Positions 33,280 to 42,468 of a stretch of 64,000 nt of DNA are shown here, piece by piece. The stretch is from Pseudomonas brassicacearum (GTDB lineage: Bacteria > Pseudomonadota > Gammaproteobacteria > Pseudomonadales > Pseudomonadaceae): contig NZ_MOBJ01000011.1 of the NCBI RefSeq assembly GCF_003732225.1, forward strand, positions 19,640-83,639. Direction: 5' to 3'. The position numbers were made by a program, and so were the translations under genes. Numbering within the stretch: the stretch's first letter is position 1; the number at the start of each line of letters is the position of its first letter. The notes under the pieces were generated by a model. It saw only the letters and a list, made by a program, of their open reading frames with translations. It was not told the DNA's origin and searched no databases.

Positions 33280-34443
33280 TTAGCGGGTTTCGTTGAACAG
33301 TTCGCGACCGATCAGCATGCGACGGATCTCACTGGTGCCCGCGCCGATTTCATACAACTTGGCGTCACGCAGCAGACGGCCTGCCGGGAATTCGTTGATG
33401 TAGCCGTTACCGCCCAGAATCTGGATCGCATCGAGGGCCATTTGCGTAGCGCGTTCGGCGCTGTAGAGGATCACACCGGCAGCGTCCTTGCGGGTGGTTT
33501 CGCCACGCTCGCAGGCCTGGGCCACGGCGTACAGATACGCGCGGCTGGCGTTGAGTTGGGTGTACATGTCGGCGACCTTGCCCTGGATCAGCTGGAATTC
33601 GCCGATGCTTTGGCCGAACTGTTTGCGGTCGTGGATGTACGGAACGATGAGGTCCATGCAGGCCTGCATGATCCCGGTTGGTCCGCCGGAGAGCACCACG
33701 CGCTCGTAGTCGAGGCCGCTCATCAGCACTTTCACGCCACCGTTGAGCACGCCGAGGATGTTCTCCTCCGGGACTTCAACGTCGTCGAAAAACAGCTCGC
33801 ACGTGTTCGAACCGCGCATGCCCAGCTTGTCGAATTTGTTGCTGCGGCTGAAGCCTTTCGAGTCGCGTTCGACAATAAATGCGGTGATGCCGTGCGGACC
33901 TTTTTCCAGGTCGGTCTTGGCGTAGATCACGTAAGTGTTAGCGTCCGGACCGTTGGTGATCCAGGTCTTGCTGCCGTTGAGCACGTAATGGTCGCCACGT
34001 TTGTCGGCGCGCAGTTTCATCGATACCACGTCGGAGCCGGCGTTCGGCTCGCTCATGGCCAAAGCGCCGATGTGTTCGCCGCTGATCAGCTTGGGCAGGT
34101 ATTTGGTTTTCTGTTCGTGGGTGCCATTGCGGTTGATCTGGTTGACGCAGAGATTGGAATGCGCGCCGTAGGAAAGGGCAACCGAGGCCGAGCCACGGCT
34201 GATTTCTTCCATGGCCACCACGTGCGCCAGATAGCCCAGGCCGGCACCGCCGTATTCTTCTGGAACGGTAATCCCCAGCAACCCCATGTCGCCGAATTTA
34301 CGCCACAGGTCAGCAGGGAACAGGTTGTCGATATCGATCTGTGCTGCGCGCGGGGCGATCTCTTTGGTGACGAAGGCGCGCACCTGGTCACGCAGCATGT
34401 CGATGGTTTCGCCGAGGGCAAAGTTCAGGGTCGGATAGCTCAT
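33280..34443 (-). CDS. liuA: Isovaleryl-CoA dehydrogenase
   Basis: 387 residues. This FAD-dependent acyl-CoA dehydrogenase oxidises isovaleryl-CoA to 3-methylcrotonyl-CoA. The catalytic Glu is E247 in SGLDYERVVLSGG, the position specific to isovaleryl-CoA dehydrogenases. ALAMSEPNAGSDVVSMKL and ILGGNGYINEFPAGRLLRDA are family signatures. ATG 34443 follows GAAGGTG; the longer frame crosses the LiuR sites. First gene of liuABCD, controlled from the 34.5-kb divergent region. Confidence 0.97.
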   Translation of the reverse strand: MSYPTLNFALGETIDMLRDQVRAFVTKEIAPRAAQIDIDNLFPADLWRKFGDMGLLGITVPEEYGGAGLGYLAHVVAMEEISRGSASVALSYGAHSNLCVNQINRNGTHEQKTKYLPKLISGEHIGALAMSEPNAGSDVVSMKLRADKRGDHYVLNGSKTWITNGPDANTYVIYAKTDLEKGPHGITAFIVERDSKGFSRSNKFDKLGMRGSNTCELFFDDVEVPEENILGVLNGGVKVLMSGLDYERVVLSGGPTGIMQACMDLIVPYIHDRKQFGQSIGEFQLIQGKVADMYTQLNASRAYLYAVAQACERGETTRKDAAGVILYSAERATQMALDAIQILGGNGYINEFPAGRLLRDAKLYEIGAGTSEIRRMLIGRELFNETR

Positions 34444-34514
34444 GGGGGCACCTTCAAACTTGTTTTTATAAATGGAGAATCGGCCTGCAAAGTACGCCGA
34501 ATCGGCTGTCACCT

Positions 34515-34572
34515 TTACGTTAACGTAAGCCTGTGACGAATGGCTGTCAATCACCCTTTACGTTAACGTCAA
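34515..34572. promoter_or_regulatory. Two LiuR-type palindromes in the liuA / acyl-CoA synthetase divergent region
   Basis: TTACGTTAACGTAA (34515-34528, perfect) and TTTACGTTAACGTCAA (34557-34572) share ACGTTAACGT and are centred 43 bases apart, about four helical turns. A third related site lies before liuR. These look like binding sites of the MerR-type regulator LiuR and probably control both divergent transcripts. Confidence 0.85.
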
Positions 34573-34694
34573 CTTGAGAGAGAGTAGAGGCAGTTTCGAG
34601 GTTGAAAATCGAACCGTTTGCGTAGGAACAGCTAAGTCTGTCACCGGCAAAGGTTCAACCGTCTCACCCACTAAAAAAGACAATAGGGGTCGTC

Positions 34695-36389
34695 ATGGAT
34701 CAACACAGTGCTCACCCACAGCACAGCTATAGCCGCGGTTCGCAGGACAAAGCCTTGCTGGCGATGACCATTGGTCAGGCGTTCGATAACACAGTCGCGA
34801 AGTACCCTCAGGGCGATGCATTGGTGGTGCGTCATCAGCAACTTCGCTACAGCTGGGCGCAATTGGCCGAAGCGGTCGATTTGCACGCCAGAGCGTTACT
34901 GGCGCTGGGCTTGCAGACCGGTGACCGTCTAGGCATCTGGGCGCCAAACTGTGCGCAGTGGTGTATCAGCCAGTTCGCCAGCGCGAAGGTCGGGGTGATT
35001 CTGGTCAACATCAATCCGGCCTATCGCAGCTCCGAACTTGAATACGTGCTGAAGCAATCCGGCTGCCAATGGCTGGTGTGTGCCGGCTCGTTCAAGACGT
35101 CCGATTACCACGCGATGCTGCAAGGCCTGGTGCCGGAACTGGCCGAGCAATCCATTGGTCGCTTGCAGTCCGAACGCCTGCCGGATTTGCGCGGTGTGAT
35201 CAGCCTCGACGCGCAGCCGCCATCAGGTTTCCTGCCGTGGTCGCAACTGGCGGATCTCGGCGCCGGGGTGCCGGTCGAGCAGCTCAAGGCGCGCCAAAAC
35301 AGCCTGCATTTCGATCAGGCGGTGAACATTCAATACACCTCGGGCACCACCGGTTTTCCCAAGGGCGCGACCCTCAGTCACTACAACATCCTCAACAACG
35401 GTTACATGGTCGGCGAAAGCCTTGGGCTGACCGCCAACGATCGTCTGGTGATTCCGGTGCCGCTGTATCACTGCTTCGGCATGGTCATGGGCAATTTGGG
35501 TTGCGTTACCCATGGCAGTACCATGATTTACCCCAACGATGCGTTCGACCCATTGCTGACGCTGACCACCGTTGCACAAGAGCAAGCCACCGCGTTGTAC
35601 GGTGTGCCGACCATGTTCATCGCCATGCTCGATCAACCGCGCCGTGCCGAGTTCGACCTGTCGACGCTGCGTACCGGGATCATGGCAGGGGCGACCTGTC
35701 CGATTGAAGTCATGCGCCGGGTCATCAGCGAGATGCACATGAGCGAAGTTCAGATTGCCTACGGCATGACGGAGACCAGTCCGGTGTCGTTACAGACTGG
35801 TCCGTCAGATGATCTGGAACTGCGCGTCACCACCGTCGGCCGTACCCAGCCGCAGCTGGAAAGCAAAATCATCGATGAAGCGGGCAATCCGGTGCCCCGT
35901 GGGACTATCGGTGAGTTGTGCACTCGCGGTTACAGCGTGATGCTCGGTTACTGGAACAACCCGCAAGGCACGGCCGAGGCGATCGATCAGGCGGGCTGGA
36001 TGCACACCGGCGATCTGGCGACCATGAGCGAAGACGGTTATGTCTGCATCGCCGGACGTAACAAGGACATGATCATTCGCGGTGGCGAGAATATTTACCC
36101 GCGAGAGCTGGAAGAGTTCTTCTTCACCCATCCAGCAGTAGCCGATGTGCAGATCATCGGCATTCCCTGCGAGAAGTACGGTGAAGAGATCGTCGCCTGG
36201 ATCAAATTTCATCCGGGCCACAGCGCCACTGAGCAAGAGCTGCAAGCCTGGTGCAAGGAACGCATCGCGCACTTCAAGACGCCGCGCTACTTCAAGTTCG
36301 TCGAGGAATTTCCGATGACCGTGACCGGCAAGATCCAGAAATTCCGGATGCGCGAGATCAGTATCGAGGAGTTGAAAGCGACGCGTTGA
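34695..36389 (+). CDS. AMP-binding fatty-acyl-CoA synthetase
   Basis: 564 residues. Adenylate-forming motifs: YTSGTTGFPKGATLSHYN, YGMTETSPV, MLGYWNNP, MHTGDLATMSEDGY, and the C-terminal lysine in MTVTGKIQKF. It is likely to activate a medium- or branched-chain acid. Its promoter region holds the LiuR sites shared with liuA, which suggests that it feeds isovalerate or a terpenoid-derived acid into the pathway; this is inference. AGGGGT precedes ATG 34695. A terminator follows. Confidence 0.9.
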   Translation: MDQHSAHPQHSYSRGSQDKALLAMTIGQAFDNTVAKYPQGDALVVRHQQLRYSWAQLAEAVDLHARALLALGLQTGDRLGIWAPNCAQWCISQFASAKVGVILVNINPAYRSSELEYVLKQSGCQWLVCAGSFKTSDYHAMLQGLVPELAEQSIGRLQSERLPDLRGVISLDAQPPSGFLPWSQLADLGAGVPVEQLKARQNSLHFDQAVNIQYTSGTTGFPKGATLSHYNILNNGYMVGESLGLTANDRLVIPVPLYHCFGMVMGNLGCVTHGSTMIYPNDAFDPLLTLTTVAQEQATALYGVPTMFIAMLDQPRRAEFDLSTLRTGIMAGATCPIEVMRRVISEMHMSEVQIAYGMTETSPVSLQTGPSDDLELRVTTVGRTQPQLESKIIDEAGNPVPRGTIGELCTRGYSVMLGYWNNPQGTAEAIDQAGWMHTGDLATMSEDGYVCIAGRNKDMIIRGGENIYPRELEEFFFTHPAVADVQIIGIPCEKYGEEIVAWIKFHPGHSATEQELQAWCKERIAHFKTPRYFKFVEEFPMTVTGKIQKFRMREISIEELKATR

Positions 36390-36390
36390 C

Positions 36391-36458
36391 GATCAAAAGA
36401 TCGCAGCCTGCGGCGGCTCCTACAGGTGTACACAAAACACCGAAGGCTGCGATCTTTT
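36391..36458. repeat. GTAGGAGCTGCCGCAGG-family repeat, diverged doublet
   Basis: GATCAAAAGATCGCAGCCTG starts at 36391, with the end GGCGGCTCCTACA. A truncated inverted partner (AGGCTGCGATCTTTTAG) lies at 36444-36460. It follows the acyl-CoA synthetase stop by one base. Confidence 0.8.
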
Positions 36459-36485
36459 AGGGGAAACCCAAACGCCAGAAAGCAC

Positions 36486-36512
36486 AAAGGGGAGCCGAAG
36501 CTCCCCTTTAAT
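36486..36512 (+). terminator. Intrinsic terminator after the acyl-CoA synthetase
   Basis: AAAGGGGAGC, loop CGAA, GCTCCCCTTT, then AATTTG. A 10-bp stem with GNRA-like loop. Confidence 0.85.
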
Positions 36513-37006
36513 TTGTCGTTGCGTGCTCTTTTTTTATTATTAAGGGGCGGTCTGTTGTTGTTTTTGGCAACCGTGGCCCTTTACAGCTGTTTTGGGCGAC
36601 CCCCATCCGGGGTCAAGAGCAAACGTATTTTTTTGAGCGCTGATCTGCTTTTTCGCCAAGCGATCCAACCAGTTCGGGAGCTACCTGAAGGTAGTTTTAT
36701 TGTTCTCTGCCCGGTTGCGGGTTACTGCAAGCAGCACCCTGAAAAGCACACCTTCTCCAAAAAAATCTGTTAGCTGCGTCTCTGCCGTGTTGTTTTTGTT
36801 ATGTCAGAGTCGTTACGTCTTATTTTTATTAGGTTTGCTGCTTTTTATTCTTGTTATGCCATAGCGATAGCAGAAGCCATGCCAACTTTTTAAAGCCCTT
36901 TAAAATCAAGCATTTAGTATTTTGTCGGACAATTCGTTCAGAAAAATTCGGTCAGGTTGTTTCCGTGTTACTCGTTTTGTTGCGGGCGCGGTAACACCCG
37001 GATACA
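36513..37006. other. AT-rich intergenic interval with hairpins, no gene
   Basis: About 490 bases with many T runs, clearly poorer in GC than its surroundings and without a credible ORF. It contains GACCCC/GGGGTC (36598-36603, 36609-36614). A terminator-like CTACC-TGAA-GGTAG followed by TTTTATTGTT lies at 36681-36704, so a small plus-strand RNA is possible. No promoter stands out. Confidence 0.5.
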
Positions 37007-37906
37007 TCATTTAGCGCTACGGGCCTTGGCCACGCGTGAACCGGTCGGCCGGCCAAGCACGTTGCAGATCTGTTGGCCGGCGAGGATCAAGCGCTCCATG
37101 TCGACGCCGGTCTCGATGCCCAGGCCGTTGAGCAGGTACAAGACGTCTTCGGTGGCAACGTTACCGCTGGCGCCCTTGGCGTACGGGCAGCCGCCGAGGC
37201 CGGCGATGGAACTGTCGAACACCGCGATCCCTTCCAGCAGGCTGGCATAGATGTTGGCCATGGCCTGACCGTAGGTGTCGTGGAAGTGCCCGGCCAGTTT
37301 GTCCCGTGGCACGTCGGCTGAAACCACTTCGAACATCTTGCGCGTTGCGCCAGCGGTGCCGGTGCCGATGGTGTCGCCGAGGGAGACCTCGTAACAGCCC
37401 ATGGCGTACAACTCGCGCGCGACCAAGGCGACTTGCGCAGGCGCCACGTCACCCTCGTAAGGGCAGCCGAGTACACAGGACACGTAACCGCGCACGCTGA
37501 CACCGTGTTGTCTGGCGGCGTCCATGATCGGTACGAAACGCTCCAGACTTTCGCTGATCGAGCAATTGATGTTGCGTTGCGAGAAGGCTTCGGACGCTGC
37601 GGCGAACACCGCGACCTCCTTGACCCCGGCAGCGATCGCATCTTCGAACCCGCGCAGGTTCGGTGCCAGTGCGCCGTAAGTCACTCCGGGCTTGCGCTGG
37701 ATCTGCGCGAAAACCTCGGCCGAACCGGCCATTTGCGGCACCCATTTGGGCGATACGAAACTGCCGACTTCTATATAGCCAAGGCCAGCGGCACTCAGTG
37801 CATCGACCAACTGCACCTTGTCCGCGACGCTGATGGGTTGGGCTTCGTTCTGCAGACCATCGCGTGGGCCGACTTCGATCAGGCGTACGTGGGTGGGGAG
37901 GGGCAT
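37007..37906 (-). CDS. liuE: Hydroxymethylglutaryl-CoA lyase
   Basis: 299 residues. It splits HMG-CoA into acetoacetate and acetyl-CoA, the last step of leucine breakdown. EVGPRDGLQNE at the N-terminus, FHDTYGQAMANIYASL, and the active-site Cys motif GLGGCPYAKGASGNVATEDV are diagnostic. It lies 61 bases downstream of liuR, separated from liuABCD by about 2.5 kb and the divergent synthetase gene. Confidence 0.97.
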   Translation of the reverse strand: MPLPTHVRLIEVGPRDGLQNEAQPISVADKVQLVDALSAAGLGYIEVGSFVSPKWVPQMAGSAEVFAQIQRKPGVTYGALAPNLRGFEDAIAAGVKEVAVFAAASEAFSQRNINCSISESLERFVPIMDAARQHGVSVRGYVSCVLGCPYEGDVAPAQVALVARELYAMGCYEVSLGDTIGTGTAGATRKMFEVVSADVPRDKLAGHFHDTYGQAMANIYASLLEGIAVFDSSIAGLGGCPYAKGASGNVATEDVLYLLNGLGIETGVDMERLILAGQQICNVLGRPTGSRVAKARSAK

Positions 37907-37967
37907 GGCAATGGACCTGTTGTGATTGCTTGAATGTTCAGAGAACCTTGTGGATTGGGTATACCTG

Positions 37968-38366
37968 CTAAACGACCTGCTGGCTCTTGATCGTCTGTTC
38001 CAGCGCCTGGACGCAGCGTTCTTCGGCGGTATCGAGTTCCAGTTTCATCTGTTCGATGTCCAGCAGTTGCTGCTCGAGCTGTTCACGGCGTTCGGTGATT
38101 TTCGCCAGCATGCTGTGCAGCTGTTTCTGATTGCCGCTGGTGGGGTCGTAGAGTTCGATCAGTTCGCGGCATTCGGCCAGGGAAAAGCCGATGCGCTTGC
38201 CACGCAGGATCAGCTTCAGGCTGACTTTGTCGCGTGGCGAATAGATGCGTTCCTGGCCGCGACGCTCGGGGCTGAGCAGGCCTTGCTCTTCGTAAAAGCG
38301 AATGGCGCGGGTAGTGATGTCGAGCTCGCGGGCGAGGTCGGAAATGCTGTAGGTCTGGCTGCTCAT
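37968..38366 (-). CDS. liuR: MerR-family regulator of leucine catabolism
   Basis: 132 residues. MerR helix-turn-helix (YSISDLARELDITTRAIRFY, then EEQGLLSPERRGQERIYSPR) and a C-terminal coiled coil (TERREQLEQQLLDIEQMKLE). The sequence and position with liuE match LiuR. It should bind the TTGACGT-like palindromes at 38411-38426 and 34515-34572, controlling itself, liuE and liuABCD. ATG 38366 gives the usual short N-terminus; ATG 38390 is an alternative. Confidence 0.92.
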   Translation of the reverse strand: MSSQTYSISDLARELDITTRAIRFYEEQGLLSPERRGQERIYSPRDKVSLKLILRGKRIGFSLAECRELIELYDPTSGNQKQLHSMLAKITERREQLEQQLLDIEQMKLELDTAEERCVQALEQTIKSQQVV

Positions 38367-38410
38367 GGGCGCGCTCGAAAAAGAGGTCATGGCGTTAAGC
38401 TAATGTCAGG

Positions 38411-38426
38411 TTGACGTGAACGTCAA
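38411..38426. promoter_or_regulatory. LiuR palindrome upstream of liuR
   Basis: TTGACGTGAACGTCAA, a near-perfect 16-bp palindrome of the same type as the sites at 34515 and 34557, lies 45 bases upstream of liuR. This indicates autoregulation. Confidence 0.85.
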
Positions 38427-38432
38427 GGAGGA

Positions 38433-38518
38433 AAAGATCGCAGCCTGCGGCAGCTCCTACAGGGGATCGTATTCCAACGTGGGAGCCGCCGCAGGCTGCG
38501 ATCTTTTGATCTTCTCAA
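38433..38518. repeat. GTAGGAGCTGCCGCAGG-family doublet
   Basis: AAAAGATCGCAGCCTGCGGC starts at 38433, and its inverted partner ends GCCGCAGGCTGCGATCTTTT at 38488-38507, with about 30 bases between the cores. It separates liuR from the LysR gene, whose stop is at its edge. Confidence 0.85.
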
Positions 38519-39450
38519 GCCAACGGCTTATCCAGCTTCTTCTCATGCGCAGTCACTTGCTGGCACAACTCGATCATCTGCTCGCGCATCCAGCGGTTGG
38601 CCGGGTCCTGGTCGGTGCTTTCGTGCCAGTAAAGGTGGGTTTCCACCGGCGGCACATCATTGACCGGCAGATGGAAGGCGTGCAGGTCATGACGGCGGGC
38701 GAAACGTTCCGGCACGGTCATCACCATGTCGGTCTGCTGCAACACCTGGGAGGCCATCAGGTAATGCTGCGAACGCAGGGCGATCTTGCGCTGGATGCCC
38801 ATTTTGCCGAGCGCCAGATCGACATAGCCGAGGCCACTGCGACGGCTGGAAATGTGCACATGGGTCAGTGACAGGTAGTCGTCGAGGGTGAATTTTTCCT
38901 TGCTCGCCAGAGGATGACCCTTACGCATGGCGCACACGTAACGGTCTTCCATCAGCTTGACGTGGCGTACTTGCGGGTCGGTGTTGAGCGGTGCATCGAC
39001 GGCAAAGTCCAGGCGGCCAGCGGCGAGCTCCTTGGTGGTCTCGCGGCGTTTGGACAGAAAACTTTCGATGATCACCGTCGGCGCCAGACGTCGCAGGCGC
39101 TGGAACAGCGGCGGCAGGATCACCGCTTCGGTGAGGTCGGTCATGCTGATGCGGTAGGTCTTGACCGCCTGCAACGGGTTGAAAATCCGGCTTTCCTGCA
39201 CCGATACCCGCAGCAGCGACAGGGCATTGCGCACCGGGCCGATGATGTTTTGCGCCATGGGCGTCGGCACCATGCCCTGGGCGGTACGCACGAACAACGG
39301 GTCGTTGAAGGTCTCGCGCAGGCGGGCCAGAGCGTTCGACACCGCCGGCTGGGTAATGCCGACAATCTGCCCGGCGCGAGTCAGGTTGGCTTCGGTGTAG
39401 ATCGCGTCAAAGACGATGAAAAGGTTGAGGTCGACCTTGCTCAGATTCAT
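38515..39450 (-). CDS. LysR-family transcriptional regulator
   Basis: 311 residues. An N-terminal helix-turn-helix (MNLSKVDLNLFIVFDAIYTE; AGQIVGITQPAVSNALARLR) and a substrate-binding domain of the NodD/NahR-like branch (YRISMTDLTEAVILPPLFQR). It is divergent from the acyl-CoA dehydrogenase gene at 39625, which it may regulate; an AT-rich 174-base interval separates them. Confidence 0.9.
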   Translation of the reverse strand: MNLSKVDLNLFIVFDAIYTEANLTRAGQIVGITQPAVSNALARLRETFNDPLFVRTAQGMVPTPMAQNIIGPVRNALSLLRVSVQESRIFNPLQAVKTYRISMTDLTEAVILPPLFQRLRRLAPTVIIESFLSKRRETTKELAAGRLDFAVDAPLNTDPQVRHVKLMEDRYVCAMRKGHPLASKEKFTLDDYLSLTHVHISSRRSGLGYVDLALGKMGIQRKIALRSQHYLMASQVLQQTDMVMTVPERFARRHDLHAFHLPVNDVPPVETHLYWHESTDQDPANRWMREQMIELCQQVTAHEKKLDKPLA

Positions 39451-39624
39451 GGCGATTCGCTCTTGGCTCTTGTTATAGGGAGGGGGCTCGATCAGTCGAT
39501 CATATATCGGTGATGAATGTTAATACACGCCGAGAATAGGCTAGGTAAATTATCAACGCTGATCTAGCATCGATTCATGACCTCAACAACGTCTCCAACA
39601 CCTCGTCAAAAAAGGTAGCTGCCC

Positions 39625-40854
39625 ATGGATTTCGCTTATTCCCCCAAGGTCCAGGAACTGCGTGAACGCGTGACTGCGTTCATGGATGCTTACGTTTATC
39701 CAGCCGAAGCGGTGTTCGAACGCCAGGTCGCCGAAGGCGATCGCTGGCAGCCGACCGCAATCATGGAAGAGCTGAAAAGCAAGGCCAAGGCTGAAGGCTT
39801 GTGGAACCTGTTTTTACCGGAGTCCGAACTGGGCGCCGGCCTGACGAACCTGGAATACGCGCCATTGGCGGAAATCATGGGTCGCTCCTTGCTCGGGCCT
39901 GAGCCGTTCAACTGCTCGGCACCGGACACCGGCAACATGGAAGTGCTGGTGCGCTACGCCAATGAAGAGCAAAAGCAACGCTGGCTGGAACCTCTGCTGC
40001 GCGGCGAGATCCGTTCGGCGTTCGCCATGACCGAGCCGGACGTAGCTTCTTCCGACGCCACCAACATGGCCGCCCGTGCGGTGCGCGATGGCGACGAGTG
40101 GGTGATCAACGGCAAGAAGTGGTGGACCTCCGGCGCGTGCGATCCACGCTGCAAAATCCTGATTTTCATGGGCCTGAGCAACCCCGACGCACCGCGCCAC
40201 CAGCAGCACTCGATGATTCTGGTGCCGGTGGATACGCCTGGCGTGAAGATCGTCCGTCCGCTGCCGGTGTTCGGTTACGACGACGCGCCTCACGGTCACG
40301 CTGAAGTGCTGTTCGAGAACGTCCGCGTACCTTACGAGAACGTACTGTTGGGTGAGGGCCGTGGCTTCGAGATTGCCCAGGGGCGCCTTGGCCCAGGCCG
40401 GATTCACCATTGCATGCGCTCGATCGGCATGGCGGAGCGGGCACTGGAATTGATGTGCAAGCGTTCTATCAACCGCACCGCCTTCGGTAAACCGCTGGCG
40501 CGCTTGGGCGGCAATATCGACAAGATCGCCGACTCGCGGATGGAAATCGACATGGCGCGGCTGCTGACCCTCAAAGCCGCCTACATGATGGACAACGTGG
40601 GCAATAAAGTGGCGAAAAGCGAAATCGCGCAGATCAAGGTGGTGGCGCCGAACGTCGCCTTGAAGGTCATCGACCGGGCGATTCAGATCCACGGTGGCGC
40701 GGGTGTCTCCAACGATTTCCCGCTGGCCTACATGTACGCCATGCAACGTACGCTGCGCCTGGCCGATGGCCCGGACGAAGTGCACCGTGCGGCGATCGGC
40801 AAGTTCGAAATCGGTAAATACGTGCCGAAAGAAATGCTGCGCAGCGGGCACTAA
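39625..40854 (+). CDS. Acyl-CoA dehydrogenase family protein
   Basis: 409 residues. FAD-dependent acyl-CoA dehydrogenase of the ACAD10/11-like branch: SAFAMTEPDVASSDATNMAA, WVINGKKWWTSGACDPRCKI, GRIHHCMRSIGMAERALELM and IHGGAGVSNDFPLAYMYAMQ, ending with DGPDEVHR. The substrate is unknown. A divergent LysR gene suggests a single inducible step rather than part of the liu operon. Confidence 0.92.
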   Translation: MDFAYSPKVQELRERVTAFMDAYVYPAEAVFERQVAEGDRWQPTAIMEELKSKAKAEGLWNLFLPESELGAGLTNLEYAPLAEIMGRSLLGPEPFNCSAPDTGNMEVLVRYANEEQKQRWLEPLLRGEIRSAFAMTEPDVASSDATNMAARAVRDGDEWVINGKKWWTSGACDPRCKILIFMGLSNPDAPRHQQHSMILVPVDTPGVKIVRPLPVFGYDDAPHGHAEVLFENVRVPYENVLLGEGRGFEIAQGRLGPGRIHHCMRSIGMAERALELMCKRSINRTAFGKPLARLGGNIDKIADSRMEIDMARLLTLKAAYMMDNVGNKVAKSEIAQIKVVAPNVALKVIDRAIQIHGGAGVSNDFPLAYMYAMQRTLRLADGPDEVHRAAIGKFEIGKYVPKEMLRSGH

Positions 40855-40941
40855 GTCCTGGTGCTGTACCTCACCCGCAAACGGCGTGCTGCGCCATTTG
40901 CGGGTGATCGCATTTTCCGCTTCCCCCTCAATCGAGCGCGA

Positions 40942-41919
40942 TCAGATCGACAGCGCTTTCACCTCGCGGCCAAACCGCTCCCGATACACTGACGGCGGTA
41001 GCCCGACCACGCTGCGAAACGCCACGCGGAAACTCTCCACCGAACGGTAACCGCATTGCAACGCGATGGACTCGGTGTTGTGGGCACTGCTTTCCAGCAA
41101 TTCCCGCGCGCGCGCCAGCCGTTGTTGTTGCAGCCAGGATTTGGGCGAGGCACCGGTGGCTTCGCTGAACCGTCGTAAAAAAGTTCGCTCGCTCATCGCT
41201 GCCTGGCTCGCCAGTTCGCGTACGCCCAGCGGTTCATGCAGGCGTTCGCGTGCCCACTGCATGACTCGCGACAGATCACTGCGTGGCGTGCGACTGACGG
41301 GGGCGGGAATGAACTGTGCCTGGCCGCCGGTGCGTTGCGGCGACATCACCAGTCGGCGTGCCACCGAGTTGGCGACTTGAGTGCCGAAGTCCCGCGCCAC
41401 CAAATGCAGGCACGCATCAATACCCGCGGCACTCCCGGCGGAGGTGATCACCTGGCCCGCGTCGACGTACAGCACGTCGGGGTCGACCAGAATGTTCGGG
41501 AAGCGCTCGGCCAGTTCCTCGGTATAACGCCAGTGTGTCGTTGCGCTCAGCCCGTCGAGCAGCCCCGTGGCCGCGAGTACAAATACCCCGGAGCAGATCG
41601 ACAGCAGCCGCGCGCCTCGGGCATGGGCCTGGCGCAGAGCGATAAGCAGCGCTTGCGGCACCGGCTCGCTGCGGCTGCGCCAACCGGGGATGATGATGGT
41701 CCGCGCGGTTTCCAGCAGCTCCATGCCGCCGTCGGCCAATACCTGAATACCGCCCATGGCGCGCATCGGTCCCTGATCGACGCCGACGATCCGGTGTTCG
41801 TACCAGGGAAAATCGAACTCCGGCCGCGCCAGCCCGAAGATCTCCACGGCAATCCCGAACTCGAAGGTGCAGAGACCGTCGTAGGCCAGAACCGCGACTA
41901 ATCCGGGTTCAGTGTGCAT
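40942..41919 (-). CDS. ftrA: GlxA/FtrA-like regulator (DJ-1/PfpI domain plus AraC domain)
   Basis: 325 residues. The N-terminal half is a DJ-1/PfpI-like amidotransferase-fold domain (LVAVLAYDGLCTFEFGIAVE; LLSICSGVFVLAATGLLDG with the elbow Cys). The C-terminal half has two AraC helix-turn-helices (MSERTFLRRFSEATGASPKS; IALQCGYRSVESFRVAFR). It lies back-to-back with a rhodanese gene, the arrangement typical of FtrA. The start at 41919 (MHTEPGLVAVLAYDG) matches family members; the longer frame overlaps the promoter region. Confidence 0.87.
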   Translation of the reverse strand: MHTEPGLVAVLAYDGLCTFEFGIAVEIFGLARPEFDFPWYEHRIVGVDQGPMRAMGGIQVLADGGMELLETARTIIIPGWRSRSEPVPQALLIALRQAHARGARLLSICSGVFVLAATGLLDGLSATTHWRYTEELAERFPNILVDPDVLYVDAGQVITSAGSAAGIDACLHLVARDFGTQVANSVARRLVMSPQRTGGQAQFIPAPVSRTPRSDLSRVMQWARERLHEPLGVRELASQAAMSERTFLRRFSEATGASPKSWLQQQRLARARELLESSAHNTESIALQCGYRSVESFRVAFRSVVGLPPSVYRERFGREVKALSI

Positions 41920-42019
41920 TTGGCGGAAAGTTCCCAGTGAGTGTCTTGTGCGCCACTGTAGCGGTATCGGCGAATTGGATACAGTCCTCTCACGCCCACA
42001 AACGCTTTGGAGAACACCC

Positions 42020-42454
42020 ATGACCAGTCTGGTTCGCGAAATTCCTGCTGCCCCATCCGCCGTTGCCCTGATGCACTTCAGCAACCGTCTGACCTTTGAA
42101 ACCGACTGTTCCGACGTATTTGGCAGTCAGCAGGCCGGTGATGTGGACTTCGTTCTGGTGGATGTGCGTGGTCCACTGGCTTTCGAGCGTGGTCATGTGC
42201 CGGGCGCGATCAACATTCCTGGGCGCTTGATCAGCGCTGAGGTACTGGCGGCTTACCCGAAAACCACGCTGTTTGTGGTGTATTGCGCCGGTCCGCATTG
42301 CAACGGCGCGAACAAGGCTGCGGTGAAGCTCGCGGCGCTGGAATACCCGGTCAAGGAAATGATCGGTGGAGTGACCGGATGGCTGGATGAAGGCTTTGAG
42401 TTGAGCCGTGCGGTTGAACGGCCTGTCAGTGCCGCAATCGGATGCGAGTGCTGA
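42020..42454 (+). CDS. Rhodanese-domain protein
   Basis: 144 residues. A single rhodanese domain with VLVDVRGPLAFERGHVPGAI and the active-site loop CAGPHCNGA (C89 the persulfide Cys). TTTGGAG lies 8 bases before ATG 42020. It is divergent from ftrA and probably under its control; the family moves sulfane sulfur, with the acceptor here unknown. Confidence 0.92.
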   Translation: MTSLVREIPAAPSAVALMHFSNRLTFETDCSDVFGSQQAGDVDFVLVDVRGPLAFERGHVPGAINIPGRLISAEVLAAYPKTTLFVVYCAGPHCNGANKAAVKLAALEYPVKEMIGGVTGWLDEGFELSRAVERPVSAAIGCEC

Positions 42455-42468
42455 GCCTTTGATGCCCC

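Noticed and set aside
33262..34536. Plus-strand frame of 424 codons opposite liuA
   Set aside because: Shadow of liuA, which has catalytic Glu and family signatures on the other strand.
36426..36773. 115-codon plus frame in the AT-rich interval
   Set aside because: Starts in a repeat, runs through a terminator and has no homology or ribosome site.
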